This document shows, one piece after another, positions 1 through 10,273 of a stretch of 64,000 nucleotides of DNA (positions are counted from its first letter, which is position 1; the number at the start of each line of letters is the position of its first letter). The stretch spans positions 55,608,748 to 55,672,747 of the forward strand of contig CM038038.1 in assembly GCA_021397845.1 (NCBI GenBank), written 5' to 3'. The translations under genes and the position numbers were made by a program. The stretch comes from Areca catechu. Its lineage: Eukaryota > Streptophyta > Magnoliopsida > Arecales > Arecaceae. The notes beneath the pieces were generated by a model, which was not told where the DNA came from, did not search any database, and worked only from the letters and a program-made list of their open reading frames with translations.

Positions 1-838
1 ATAATCAGGATGTGCAGATTTTCAAAATTAGGTGGTTATTCTACAAAAACTTCTTCTGCCATGTAACCATTCAGAAAAGCACTTTTTACATCCATTTGAA
101 AAATCTTAAAATTCATAAAACATGCAAATGTTAATAGTAGTCTAATTACCTCAAGTCTAGCAACAGGAGCAAAGGTTTCATCAAAATCAATTCCTTCCTC
201 CTGATTATAGCCTTTGGCAACTAGCCTAGCTTTATTTCTAGTTATAATTCTATTTTCATCTAATTTATTCCTAAACACCTATTTTTTGCCAATAATAGAA
301 ACATTTGATGGTCTTTCTATTAATGTCCAAACATTATTTCTATCAAACTATTTTGCATAGCATTTATCCAATTAGGATCTTTTTCAGCATCTTCAAAATG
401 TTTTGGCTCTATTTGAGAAACAAAAGCAATATAATCACATTCATCTCTAATTGAAGATCGAGTTCTTATCTCTTCAAATGGATCACCAAGAATTAATTTC
501 TTAGGATGTCCATGAGAATACCTCCACTCCTTAGGTAGATCTTGATGCTTTGGTATGGATTGTATGGCTTCTTCTCTTTCATATTTATCTTGATCTTCTT
601 CACTTTGTTGCGAGGGTTGATCTTCCAATATTAGCTTCTTTAGCTTTTCAGCACCTGCACATGCATCAGATGTATCCTCTTTTCAAAAAAATTTGTCAGT
701 AGACACTTCAAAAACTACATGTATAGACTTCTCTATAACTAGGGTTCTTTTGTTAAAAATTTTGTATGCCCTGTATGATGTAGAATATCCAAGAAAGATA
801 CCTTCATCAGACTTGCATCTAGCTTCACATTTGCAAGA
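1..838 (-). pseudogene. Sirevirus pol fragment (integrase C-terminus to RT start)
   Basis: Read on the minus strand, from 838 down, the sequence encodes the end of a copia integrase (SDEGIFLGYSTSYRAYKIFN), an acidic linker, the motif EWRYSHGHPKKLILGDP and the first third of reverse transcriptase (NKARLVAKGYNQEEGIDFDE, then QMDVKSAFLNG). The same motifs in the same order occur in SIR4 between 56900 and 57720, so this is a sirevirus-type pol. The frame is broken by several stops (near 36, 280-320, 628-680) and the piece leaves the window at base 1. It once supplied DNA integration and copying in virus-like particles. It is not upstream-compatible with the gag stub it is fused to (839-984), which belongs to another copia lineage. 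Confidence 0.85.
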
Positions 839-984
839 CAAGTCATGTAATCCTTTTTCCAATGCCCAAACATGCTGCAATGGAAACAGGCTCCATCAGC
901 CTTCTTCCTCAAACAGTCCACATAGTTTGAACTGGTTAACTTATTAGCATCCAAGATGCCATGCAATGATAAATTTGAAGACAA
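839..984 (-). pseudogene. Copia (Tork/TAR-like) gag stub with zinc knuckle
   Basis: Minus-strand remnant of gag. The N-terminus SSNLSLHGILDANKL matches the start of the COP4 gag at 32657 (SSNLSLRSLLDNEKL), but the ATG is TTG here (982-984). After about 17 residues it jumps straight to a CCHC-type zinc knuckle (CFHCSMFGHWKKD, last Cys replaced by Tyr), so the capsid core is deleted. It then runs into sirevirus integrase sequence at about 838. The gag protein normally assembles the particle and the knuckle binds RNA. This copy cannot make a capsid. Confidence 0.75.
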
Positions 985-1177
985 AAATAAATGTCCCATA
1001 TTTAATTAAAGAACAATATCAGCAGACCACTTAAGATAACATCCATAACTAGATAAGGACTTTCTATCTAATTATGTCTCTCACTATTTTTTTCAAATAC
1101 CATAACCCTCAACTATGGTAAACGAGAAACCTTTCTTGGTTTCCTTATTGGGATTGAGATCCTTATTCCTCACGAGT

Positions 1178-1478
1178 GCCTTGTGTGTACACAACAAACA
1201 CACATGAGTTCAAAGGTAGGACAACCTTTCCAATTGCAACCCATGCAATTCTCAACAATTATCTTTGCCTCTAGGACACTTATGGCCTTGTGTGTACACA
1301 ACAAACCATAATATCTTAATTTAGTCGAACCCTTCATTTCCATATAGCCATGATTAAATAATGGTTGCCTTGTGTGTACACAACAAAGCAACATATCCAA
1401 ACATGCTATAAAGCACTAAGTGCACCAAGACAAATCTTATATCAATTCCTAGAGTAGGCCTTGTGTGTACACAACAAA
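1178..1478. repeat. Four dispersed perfect copies of a 21-bp motif
   Basis: GCCTTGTGTGTACACAACAA followed by A occurs at 1178-1198, 1285-1305, 1367-1387 and 1458-1478, identical each time, with unrelated sequence of 60-90 bp between copies. On the element's own (minus) strand the motif can fold into a short hairpin with arms TTGTG and CACAA. Position is the untranslated leader of COP1. Confidence 0.9.
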
Positions 1479-1948
1479 CCTACTATAGTTTTGACATAAG
1501 TTTGGCTTAGCATGAAGGAAGGCAAATTATAGTTTACTTAACCAATTAGCATTACCAAATTAAGATTTAGATATGACCAAATTGATCAGGTAAGTGGGAG
1601 GTGTGAGGGGGTCCCCCCGTTGCTTTCCTTAGATATCAATTAGATTGGCCAGGTCAGACAACGGAACCAATTATAAACCTCATTCCCTTTACCTTCCCAG
1701 AACCACTTGCCTAGACACCAATTGGCTGATCAAAACTTAACCGGTTTTGCATCTTGACTAAGTTTTATACTATGACTAAATATGCTTTTTGATGAGGGCT
1801 TTGATGGTCTCAAAGCACATTCTAAAACTATCATGATAATAGTATTTATTACTGCAAGTATAAACATAAACATGATATCCAAGTTTATAACAAATATAAA
1901 TCCAATGCATATCACTCTAGCATATGCATTAAAATTCATGTCATCAAG

Positions 1949-2265
1949 CATATTACCCTAATATGCATAGCATTATATGACAATTAGCATATTACCCTAA
2001 TATGCAAATCAAGACATGATAAAATACCTTTCACCTCACTTATTCATGGGAATGGCCACAACGGCACCCCTACACGTCATAGGAGACCCATTGAATGGAA
2101 AGAGAGGGCCTTTAAACCCTACTTGGCTCTTATGACCGGACGGCCATGATGACTAACCCAATCCAAAGCAGTTACTAGGTACAATCAACATGCATAATTT
2201 CATACTTGACATAATATCATGCATTTCATAAAAACTTGAAATTAAACATATTACCCTAATATGCA
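1949..2265. repeat. Three perfect copies of a 19-bp self-complementary motif
   Basis: CATATTACCCTAATATGCA is at 1949-1967, 1988-2006 and 2247-2265. CATATTA and TAATATG are perfect inverted arms around CCC. Found only in the COP1 leader. It contains CCCTAA but is not a telomere array, because the units are not contiguous. Confidence 0.88.
2030..2182. repeat. Module shared with the interior of SIR2 (26063-26215)
   Basis: About 150 bp starting TCACCTCACTT and ending AACCCAATCCAAAGCAGTTAC is repeated at 26063-26215 in the same orientation with scattered differences, including the words TTGAATGGAAAGAGAGGG and CCATGATGACTAACCCAATC. The two hosts are different copia lineages. No coding frame is evident. 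Confidence 0.85.
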
Positions 2266-2339
2266 AAATTGTATACAATTGCATTATCATGTCATTTCAT
2301 AATGAAACCATAAATCATACATATGAGTTTAGTCGAGTC

Positions 2340-2408
2340 GACTTGACAGGGTTCGGGTCGGCTCGATAGGGTTTGGGTCGACTCGATTGGGTTCGGGTCG
2401 GCTCGACA
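2340..2408. repeat. 20-bp tandem repeat, about 3.5 units
   Basis: Units of the form GCTCGATAGGGTTTGGGTCG follow one another with a 20-bp period and a few substitutions each. It lies about 55 bp inside the COP1 interior, just downstream of the primer site on the element's strand. GC-rich compared with the surrounding leader. Confidence 0.85.
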
Positions 2409-2461
2409 GTGAAATTTCATAAAACTCCAAAAATGGTTCATAACTGTATGCCACAAGGATG

Positions 2462-2473
2462 GCCCTGATACCA
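2462..2473 (-). promoter_or_regulatory. COP1 primer binding site
   Basis: The minus strand reads TGGTATCAGGGC, one change from TGGTATCAGAGC, the complement of the initiator Met-tRNA 3' end. It starts one base after the LTR end (CCCATCA). This is where minus-strand DNA synthesis would begin. Confidence 0.85.
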
Positions 2474-2474
2474 C

Positions 2475-2793
2475 TGATGGGAATTCTCCCAGGGTGCCAG
2501 GAATCATGCAGCATGCGAAAGTGAATTTCAAAACAAAATTCTAAGCATGAAACCCTAATATGGCTAGAAAATCCTAATTTCCAAGAACCCCTTATGCAAT
2601 ACAAATCAACAAAACATAAATGAAGTCAGAATACATACCTGAATCGCTAAAATCTAATCCTTTCCATTAGGCTCACAAGTACAAGCCCTCCAATAGTGAT
2701 CCACATGAGAATGGTACTAACGAAGAATCCCTACAGGGGTTGCTTGCTTCAACAGAACTCTTTTGTCAGCCTTTTGACCTTTGACCACTGTAG
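2475..2793 (-). mobile_element. COP1 LTR, 3' segment (on element strand)
   Basis: Final 319 bp of the COP1 LTR on the minus strand, ending CCCATCA next to the primer site. The rest of this LTR is at 13899-16109. The LTR was split by the COP2 solo LTR, whose TGTAG target duplication lies at 2789-2793 and 13894-13898. Rejoined length is about 2.53 kb, in line with the 2.3 kb LTRs of COP4/COP5. Confidence 0.85.
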
Positions 2794-3915
2794 TGAAAGG
2801 GATATGCCCTACAAGCCAATCTATGTTGTATCTCCCAAACCATTGTAATTGACAATTTTCTAAATAAAGGCATTATTTTTCCATCATACGCTGTGTTTAT
2901 ACTATATGATGAACCCCATAGATTAGGGCTATGATTTTAGGGTTATGATGAGATCATACCAATGAGACCTAAAATCTTAAAACCTTAATCTAAAGTATTC
3001 CTAGTCAAAGGAACCCTGAGTAGGGGATCAGGGTTTTCCGGTAAGACTAGCACATCCCATGTATACCAGAAAGGGTGACTGCTCTCACAGTCACTTGTGT
3101 ATGACACTAATACTGGGATGTGGGTGCTCATTGGAGAATGAGTTCACTGATATGATCCAACTTGAGAACATCTAATGGAGTCTTAGCTACATGTCAATAG
3201 AAGGTTCTCATAGTGGGAGTGGGACAAGTAATCTTTTAACCTGAGACTGCCATAAGTACCTTATGTACATGAACCCATTCTTTGGTTCAATCCTAATCAT
3301 GACACTGAGCCATGCACAGGATTATACTGGGAATGGTGAATTGGATATGAAGGTAATGAGTAGGTCAACAAGGAATCGATCACTCTTAGTAAGAGGAGAT
3401 TGCATCCAGCTAGTCAACAATCGGATGATGATTCAGGAAATCTTTGATCAAAGTAAAGATATTAGAAATGGTTTCCAATATCAAGATAATCGAATCATCA
3501 TTATAAGATTGAGCTAGAAATAAATATAATATTGGATTTGACATATATCCATATCCATAGTTATATTTGGGTGCAGGCTGGTCGAAAGATTTAATTATAC
3601 GGTAACTCTCTACTGAAGGGCAATTTTGGTATTTCACCAGAATTTCCATATCTTTCGGGTAGACATGATACGTTGCTAGACGTCAATCTTGTCTTGTGGG
3701 TTGATCAAGTTCAAAGATCACTTGTTAGGAGGAGTCCTAATTGATCGAATCGGGTAAGCCCGGTTTGACCTAAATCGATTAGAAAGAGTTCTAATCAAAT
3801 TAGGTCAACTTGTATTCGAACCCACTGCTGGCTAGATGTGGAACCCAATGGGTCACATACTTAAGAGGATTGATCAAGAGTTTAATTTGGAATTAAATCA
3901 TCTTTGCAGGATAAC
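2794..3915 (+). mobile_element. COP2 solo LTR, first part
   Basis: Starts TGAAAGGGATATGCCCTACA. The same kind of start is seen at 63465, and related starts at 29526 and, on the minus strand, at 16109. It is interrupted at 3915 by CRV1 and continues at 12599. Flanked by TGTAG at both outer ends and with no interior, so it is a solo LTR left by recombination between the two LTRs of one element. Total length is about 2.42 kb without CRV1. Confidence 0.9.
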
Positions 3916-5326
3916 TGATGCGGAACTAATATGCATGCAATTTTTTTTATATGTTTTATATGTGGGGTTCGGTGATTAATTCCCGAATTTCAGATTAAAA
4001 TAAGTTATAGGGAATTTTATATGAATTTTAGAAGATCAGCATGCAGATTAGGACCTAGAAAAGTTGAAAAGAAGGATCGCCGGGGCTGAGAAGCCTCGGT
4101 TAGGGAAAGTTCTCCTACAATAAAACTACTGGAGGTAGAGGGTGTACCCTGACAATGTCTGTGAAGATCACAGCAAAAGGGTCTCTCGTTCCTCGATGGA
4201 TGCGGCCTGGAAAATCGAGCCAAAGACCCGCGGATACCCGGCTTTCTGCTCGGTGATCCGATTGAGGCTTGGCTGGAGTCGTTGGATTCGTAGGAACTCG
4301 GGGACCTGCAAACGACCTGTCAGGGGTTAGAAAACTCACAAAGGAACAAGAAAATAAAGGAAAAATAGCAAGGGAAGGCTTCTTTTGGAGTGGGCGTCCA
4401 GGGATCTGAGATGCTTGTTGGTAGCAGGAAGATGATTGCAGCACTAGGAAGAAGAACTCTCGCAAACCCCTTATGCACACAGCAGGGTATCACACAACTC
4501 AATAGAAGAACTCAAGGTTTTCATTCATCAAAAAATTCCCCTCATACAAGAGGCTAGGGTCCCTTAAATAGACCCTTAACCTTGGGCTCCAAGTAAGGGT
4601 ACATAAGTCTTTACATAAGAATCATTTTCCCTCTCAAACCCTAGCTAGAAAATAAGGAAATATTAGGTAGAAAAATTCCTAAAAATTTTCTTGACTTGGT
4701 CAAGACTCCAAGGACGTGTTGGGCTTCTAAGAGCAGCAAGGGGCCGGCCCAAAGGGGCCCGGGTGCATGGGTTTGGGCCTCTGGAAGCTAGGGTGGCCTG
4801 GTAGCCAGGTAGCAGGAATATTCCCTGGTATCTTGCTTCTTAGGGGCTTGGGCTTGGCGCCTGGGCTTGATTTCTTTGGGCTAGGATGCAGATGGACCTC
4901 TAAAATCATGGATGCCTTGGTCTATGAATATATTTTGCCATCTGGAAGGAAATCTGGGCACCTGGAGGGCATCTGCAAGGAATCAGGGTTTCTGATTTTC
5001 CTTCTGGGGTCTTCAAATCTTCAAGCTAGGTTGGACATGGGCTAAACTTCCATGTCTTCAATCTGATTGGACTTGGTCTTTACTTGTATGATGTGGTCTT
5101 GAGTCTTCAATATGGTTGAATAGGACTCAAAAAAATAAAATTAGCTCGACATGAGCTGACAAACACTGGACTGAACTAGCTCAACATGAGCTAAATAATT
5201 ATAAGACTTAAATGAAACAACTCAGCTGGACTAAGCTTTATTATAGTGGACTCGAATGTTATTTAAGTGATCCACAGAGGGTTGATAAGCCTCTGCCTTA
5301 TTCTGGTGCCTTTGGTGTCCGCACCA
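3916..5326 (-). repeat. CRV1 3' LTR
   Basis: 1411 bp. On the element strand it begins TGGTGCGGACACC and ends TTCCGCATCA, giving imperfect inverted ends around TG...CA. A TATA-like CTATTTAAGG lies on the minus strand near 4566-4575. Inside are two inverted motifs of the form TAGCTCATGTTGAGCTA. The end of the pol frame extends into this LTR. Confidence 0.95.
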
Positions 5327-6671
5327 ATTCTCCCGGGGTGGAGGAACTCGACCCTGTCGAGTGAAGATCAGATTGGCTCACATATCTCTCAAGAAGGTCT
5401 GGGTTGAGGTGTTGCAAGTCCTCTCGAGAAATCCACGAATCGTCCGACTCTGGCCGGCCTTGCCATCGGACTAGGAAGCGTTGATAACCGCGGCCCCGGG
5501 TCGTAATGGCTTGATCGTCCAGGATACGCTCGATCCATTCTCCTCTCTCAGGCCAATTAATTGGTGGACACTCTGGGTAAGGATCACTCTCAATAGAAGG
5601 GATAGGCCCAAAAGCCTCACTGGGTATCATTGCCGGTTCCTTGTACTCAACCAGGTCTGTAATATTGAAGGTAGAACTGATGCCCATATCCGAAGGCAAG
5701 TCTAGCACATAGGCATTTGATCCAACCTTCTTTAATACTTTAAAAGGTCCGGCTCCCCGAGCATGAAGCTTCTTAACGGTCCCAGGTGGGAACCGTTCAG
5801 GCCTAAGCCTAATCATGACAGAATCCCCTACATCAAATTCTTTGATCCTTCTTCGGGAATTAACCAAATTTTTATAAGTTTCATTGCTTAAGTTTATCTT
5901 TTGGTTAATGTCTTTATGCAAGTCTCTAATATGCTGTGCAAATGACTCTGCAGACTCTGAGACTCGTGCATGAATAGGTAAAGGAATCAAATCAATGGGG
6001 CGATTAGGCTTGTACCCATGGACTATCTCAAAAGGGCTCTTACCCGTTGTCCTATTTACTAAACTGTTGTAGGCAAACTCTGCTCTAGGTAATAACAAAT
6101 CCAATGTTCCAACATGTTCACCTACCAGGCATCTAAGGAGGTTTCCTAAACTTCGGTTCACTACTTCAGTTTGGCCATCTGTTTGAGGGTGGTAGGCTGT
6201 AGAAAACTTAAGCTTGGTCCCTAATAGGTGCCATAAGGTCTTCCAGAAATAACTAGTGAACCTAACATCCCTATCAGATATAATAGTCTTGGGTAGGCCA
6301 TGGAGTTTGACCACATGATCTAAGAAGAGTTTGGCTACCCTAGACGCGTCAAAGGTCTGGGAACAGGGAATAAAGTGAGCCATCTTAGAGAACCTATCGA
6401 CCACTACAAAGATTGAGTCATGTTTCTTTTGGGTCTTAGGTAATCCTAGCACGAAATCCATACTTAGGTCCTGCCAAGGGCGATCAGGCACTGGTAAAGG
6501 TGTGTAAAGACCAGTGTTTTGCTTTTGCTGTTTGGCAACAGCACAAGTTCGACATTTGGCTACAATCCGTGCAACGTGCCTTTTCAATCCTGGCCAAAAG
6601 AACTGGTCCTCTATTGCTAAGATCGTCTTATTTCTACCGAAATGACCAGCTAAACCTCCAGCATGTATTTC
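5298..6671 (-). pseudogene. CRV1 integrase with C-terminal chromodomain
   Basis: An open frame of 429 codons from 6587 to 5298, preceded in the same frame by RNase H after a single TAG at 6672-6674. It inserts the element's DNA into chromatin. Visible parts, numbering from the Met at 6587: zinc-binding CRTC at 12-15, whose His partners lie just upstream (HAGGLAGHFG); catalytic D44, D105 and E141 with 35 residues between the last two; and a chromodomain at about 345-402 (ERGEWIERILDDQ, RFLVRWQGRPESDDSW). The chromodomain reads histone marks and steers insertion. The last codons (LVRTPKAPE and stop) cross the polypurine tract and enter the 3' LTR by 29 bp, a trait I recall for CRM-type chromoviruses. 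This module is the best preserved in CRV1. Confidence 0.93.
5327..5339 (-). promoter_or_regulatory. CRV1 polypurine tract
   Basis: The minus strand reads CACCCCGGGAGAAT directly before the LTR start TGGTGCGG. It is short and only partly purine, and lies inside the pol coding frame (TPGE). CRV2 has the same sequence at 49557-49569. Confidence 0.65.
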
Positions 6672-8110
6672 CTAGATTAGGAATTCTCTAAGGGAAGTTT
6701 TGGGTATACAGAGTCGATTATTCTGGAAAAGGTAACCATCCTGAAGGGTATAATCACTATGGGTATTGGATGGTCCTAGCCTGAGGGTCTGGTAAATGCC
6801 TCCAAAGTCTGGGCAGGTTTCATATTCATCCTTTAACCTATCAAACCCTATGACTTGGGTGCTAACTGATCCCAATAGTAAAGACCAACGGCTCAGGGCA
6901 TCTGCTACCTTATTTTCAGTACCGGCACGGTGCTTCAGGATGAAAGTGTAGGCCTGAATGTACTCAATCCATTTACCATGCCGTGGGTTCAGTTTCTTTT
7001 GGGAGTTCAGGAATCGGAGTGCCTCATGGTCAGAAAATAAAAAACAAACTCCTGCGGGAGTAAATAATGTCTCCAATATCTAAGGGCCTGGACTACCGCA
7101 TAAAATTCCTTGTCATAGGTAGAGTACTTAAGTTTAGCCTCATTCAGCTTTTCACTGAAGAAGGCTACAGGGTGGTTCTCTTGACTTAGTACCCCACCTA
7201 TTCCTACTCCCGAGGCATCACAAGCGACCTCAAATACCTTAGTAAAGTCAGGTAATCTAAGGATGGGTGCATAGGTCATCTTATCCTTCAGCTCTAGGAA
7301 GGCCTTATCAGCTGCTTTGGTCCACTCAAATGTACCCTTCCTAATGCAATCGATGATAGGTGCGACGATTGTGCTAAAACCCCTAATAAATCTCCTGTAA
7401 AAGGTTGCTAGGCCATGGAAACTACGTACATCATGGACATTAGAGGGTGTAGGCCATTCAACAATCGCCCTAACCTTTTCAGGATCTGCAGAAACTCCCT
7501 CAGGGGTGACAACAAAACCTAGGAAGATGACCCTATGTGTCATGAAATCACACTTCTTAAAGTTGGCATAGAGGTTATTCTCCCTAAGGGTTTGGCATAC
7601 AGTCTTAGATGACTAAGGTGGTCCTTCTTGGTTCTGCTATAAATCAGAATATCGTCAAAGTAGACCACAACGAATTTTCCGGTAAACTCTCTCAGGACCT
7701 GGGTCATAATCCTCATAAAGGTACTTGGTGCATTGGAAGTCCAAAGGGCATTACAACCCACTCAAACAGGCCATCCTGAGTTTTGAAAGCAGTTTTCCAC
7801 TCATCCCAGGTCTAATTCTCACCTGATGATAGCCGCTCTTAAGGTCTATCTTGGAGAAAATTCTGGCTCCGGCCATCATGTCTAACATATCATCCAACCG
7901 GGGGATGGAAAACCTATATTTCACAGTTATTTTGTGTGATAGCTCTACTATCTACACATCCTCTAGGTACACATCCTTCTTAGGGGTCAGTAGAGCAGGG
8001 ACTGCACATGGACTCAGGCTCTCCCTAATGAAACCCTTCCTAAGTAATTCTCCCACTTGTCTCTGTAATTCTTGATGCTCACTGGGATTCAGTCTATAGT
8101 GAGGAAGGTT
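6672..8110 (-). pseudogene. CRV1 reverse transcriptase and RNase H
   Basis: Minus-strand gypsy RT/RNase H in several frame pieces. From about 8110 down: PHYRLNPSEHQELQ, SGYHQVRIRPGM, the catalytic FDDILIYSR (near 7660), FLGFVVTPEGVSADPEKV, SFHGLATFYRRFIRGFS, then RNase H with FEVACDASGVGIGGVLSQ, FSEKLNEAKLKYSTYDKEFY and a GTENKVADALSR tail. These copy the RNA genome to DNA and remove the RNA strand. Broken by a frameshift near 8110, a deletion near 7960 where the usual CVDYR-type segment is lost, stops at about 7580-7780, a frameshift near 7040 and a TAG at 6672. It cannot produce enzyme as it stands. Confidence 0.92.
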
Positions 8111-9014
8111 GGTAAAGTATTTCTGGAACTAAGTCTATTGCATGCTGGATGTTTCTAAGGGGTGGCAATTGATCAGGTAAATCCTCAGGGAAGACATCCT
8201 CGAATTCTTTCAGAGCTTCAACAATTTCTTTAGGGTGTTCCTTTTGGGATGGCTCTAATATTTCTTTGGAGGTCAAGATCCAAACAGGGTTACCATCAAC
8301 AATCTCCTGTTCTAACTCCCTAGCCTTAATCAGGTTAACTCCAGGTTTCTTGTCCTTAAGGCTACTAGAACTCCTCTTAACTGGGTCCCTAGGGGGAGCT
8401 GGATTGATAACAAACTTATTCCCATGGTAGTTGAAGGTACAAACATTGGTTTGACCATACAAGGTTGCATCATGATCAAATAGCCAAGGTCGACCTAAAA
8501 TCATACTACTTACTTCCATGGGGATAACATCACACCAAATCTTTTCCTCATAGGTCTGCAATCTAAGTAAGATTTGGCACCTAACTTGAATTTGGATGGA
8601 AGTGGAATCTACCCAAGAAACTTTGTACGGGCTAGGATGAGGAACTGTGGTCAATCCTAAAGATTTAACTGTCTTGGCAGAGATGGCATTGACACAACTC
8701 CCACTATCTATGATGATCTTAAGAACCTTATCCCCTATCTTAACAAAAGTCTGTAGGATGCTAGTCCTACGCCAATCTTCCTTAACTGGGGTTTGGGCTA
8801 GGATGCACCTAACCACTCCTAATTGGTTCTCAAACTCAGGTTCTTCCTCCTCACCTTCGTACTCCTCTATTAATTGATTATCAGCCTCATAAACTTCTCC
8901 CTCAGGTTCGACTACAGACTCAGGCTCTTCTTCTTGTAATTCACCTAGATGTAAAGCACTAACTGGACATTGATTCATAAAGTGACCTGGCTTATGACAT
9001 CTAAAACAGGTCTT
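8094..9014 (-). pseudogene. CRV1 zinc knuckle and aspartic protease
   Basis: A frame continuing from gag after a TAG at about 9012. It opens with a CCHC knuckle (CFRCHKPGHFMNQC) that binds RNA, then an acidic spacer (EEYEGEEEEPEFENQ), then the retropepsin core FVKIGDKVLKIIIDSGSCVN with catalytic DSG, and the family-typical SSMILGRPWLFDHDA. The protease would cut the polyprotein. Open from 8978 to 8094 (294 codons), ending with a frameshift just before RT. The acidic spacer has a counterpart in CRV2 (YEADVSLVDEYEGEEE). Confidence 0.9.
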
Positions 9015-10273
9015 CTAGGGAGTGTAACCCTTATTAGCTTCTAGAGATTTTCCTCGATCATCCTTGCGGGCCAAAGAATTACTAGGCTGGGGTCGACTCG
9101 GACCTGGCTGACTAGGACTGGGTCGGTTTGGGCCTGGTAGACTAGGACTGGGTCGATTGGGTATGGGTCGACTCTGAAGGGGCTGGCTAGCTCCCGGATA
9201 CTGACTAGGGTATCTAGTGGGCTCAGGTCGATGGTAAACGGGCCCTCTATGGAAACGTTCATGATCCCTAGCAATCTGGTAAGCATGGTCCAGGTCTCTA
9301 ACCTCTCTCATGTAGAGCTCTTTCTTAATGTCATCTCTTAATCCAGCCCTAAACCTAGATAAGACAACATCCTCAGACTCTCTCAAATCACATCGCATGG
9401 AATACTCATCAAATTTTGCAATGTACTCATCTATGCTCTTGTTACCCTGATTAAATCATTGCCATTGATCTAGTAACCCACTACGATATGAAGCTGGAAC
9501 GTATCTTGTCCTAAGCTTACCCTTCATGGCCCACCAGGTGGTTATAGGATCATGCCCTCCTAGATTAAGGGTTCTCTCAACACTAGCCCAATGTAACCTT
9601 GCTTCCCGAATCAACTTAAGCTAAGCAAACCTAAATTTACGCTCCTCTGTCATATCATACCATTCAAAATATTGATCCATCTCTCCCTCCCAATCTATAT
9701 AGACCTTAGGATCTAGACAACCATCAAAAGTTGGAGCATCAAGCTTGACATGTCTATAGGATCGGTCCTCCTGGTCTACAAAATCCTGATTAGGCCTTCT
9801 ATGACGAACTTCAGGGATTGGGTCAGGACGATAGCCTCTTCTAGTTTCAACCTCAAGATATGGATCAGGGTTCGGGGTCCTCCTGGGCTCAGGATTGTAG
9901 TATGGGTCAGGTTGAGGGGCTCTCCTAGGTTCGACCTCTTGGTATGGGTCAGGGTCTGGGGTCCTCCTAGGCTGAGGGTTATAGTATGGGTCAGGATGAG
10001 GGGCTCTCCTAGGTTCGACCTCAGGGTATGGATTAGGGTTTGGGGTTCTCCTAGGTTGAGGGGAATTAGGATCTGGCTCAGACTGTGAACCCTGGGTTTT
10101 TCCTGGGGTCCCTACCCGGACTTCTAACTGATCAAACCTGCTGGCAAGATGGTCAATTCTATCATTGGTTTGAATACCAGACTGAGTTAACTGGGTTATC
10201 TGGGTAGCCATCTGGGCCATTGATCAACTAGGGCTTTTATTTGGGCTTGTAAATTTTTCATGGGTTCAGACAT
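9015..10273 (-). pseudogene. CRV1 gag
   Basis: Start chosen at 10273 because MSEPMKNLQAQIKAL matches the CRV2 start at 47116. A one-base difference near 10232 breaks the frame, which resumes at 10220. After a short coiled-coil-like N-terminus (NDRIDHLASRFDQLEVRV) comes a degenerate Pro/Arg-rich repeat (RRTPNPDPYLEVE, RRAPHPDPYYNPQ). Then the capsid core follows: KLDAPTFDGCLDPKVYIDW, MTEERKFRFA, WWAMKGKLRTRYVP, SIDEYIAKFDEYSMRCDL, and a Pro/Ser-rich tail. TAG (about 9621) and TGA (about 9462) interrupt it. Gag would form the particle shell. CRV2 lacks the capsid core. Confidence 0.9.

Larger units (their letters stand above)
985..2461 (-). other. COP1 untranslated leader (primer site to gag)
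   Basis: This 1.5 kb lies between the primer binding site at 2462 and the gag stub at 984. The spacing matches the COP4 leader (34170 to 32658). No coding frame is convincing. It holds several short repeat families, listed separately. A stretch with words such as TAGACACCAATTGGC recalls the COP4/COP5 leaders (CCTAGACACCAACCAAG). Confidence 0.7.

Noticed and set aside
1178..1478. The four 21-mers as a CRISPR-like array
   Set aside because: Spacers vary from about 61 to 86 bp, the context is a plant retrotransposon leader, and no cas gene is possible here.
1949..2265. CCCTAA words resembling the plant telomere repeat
   Set aside because: The CCCTAA is part of a 19-bp hairpin motif and is never tandem, so it is not an interstitial telomere array.
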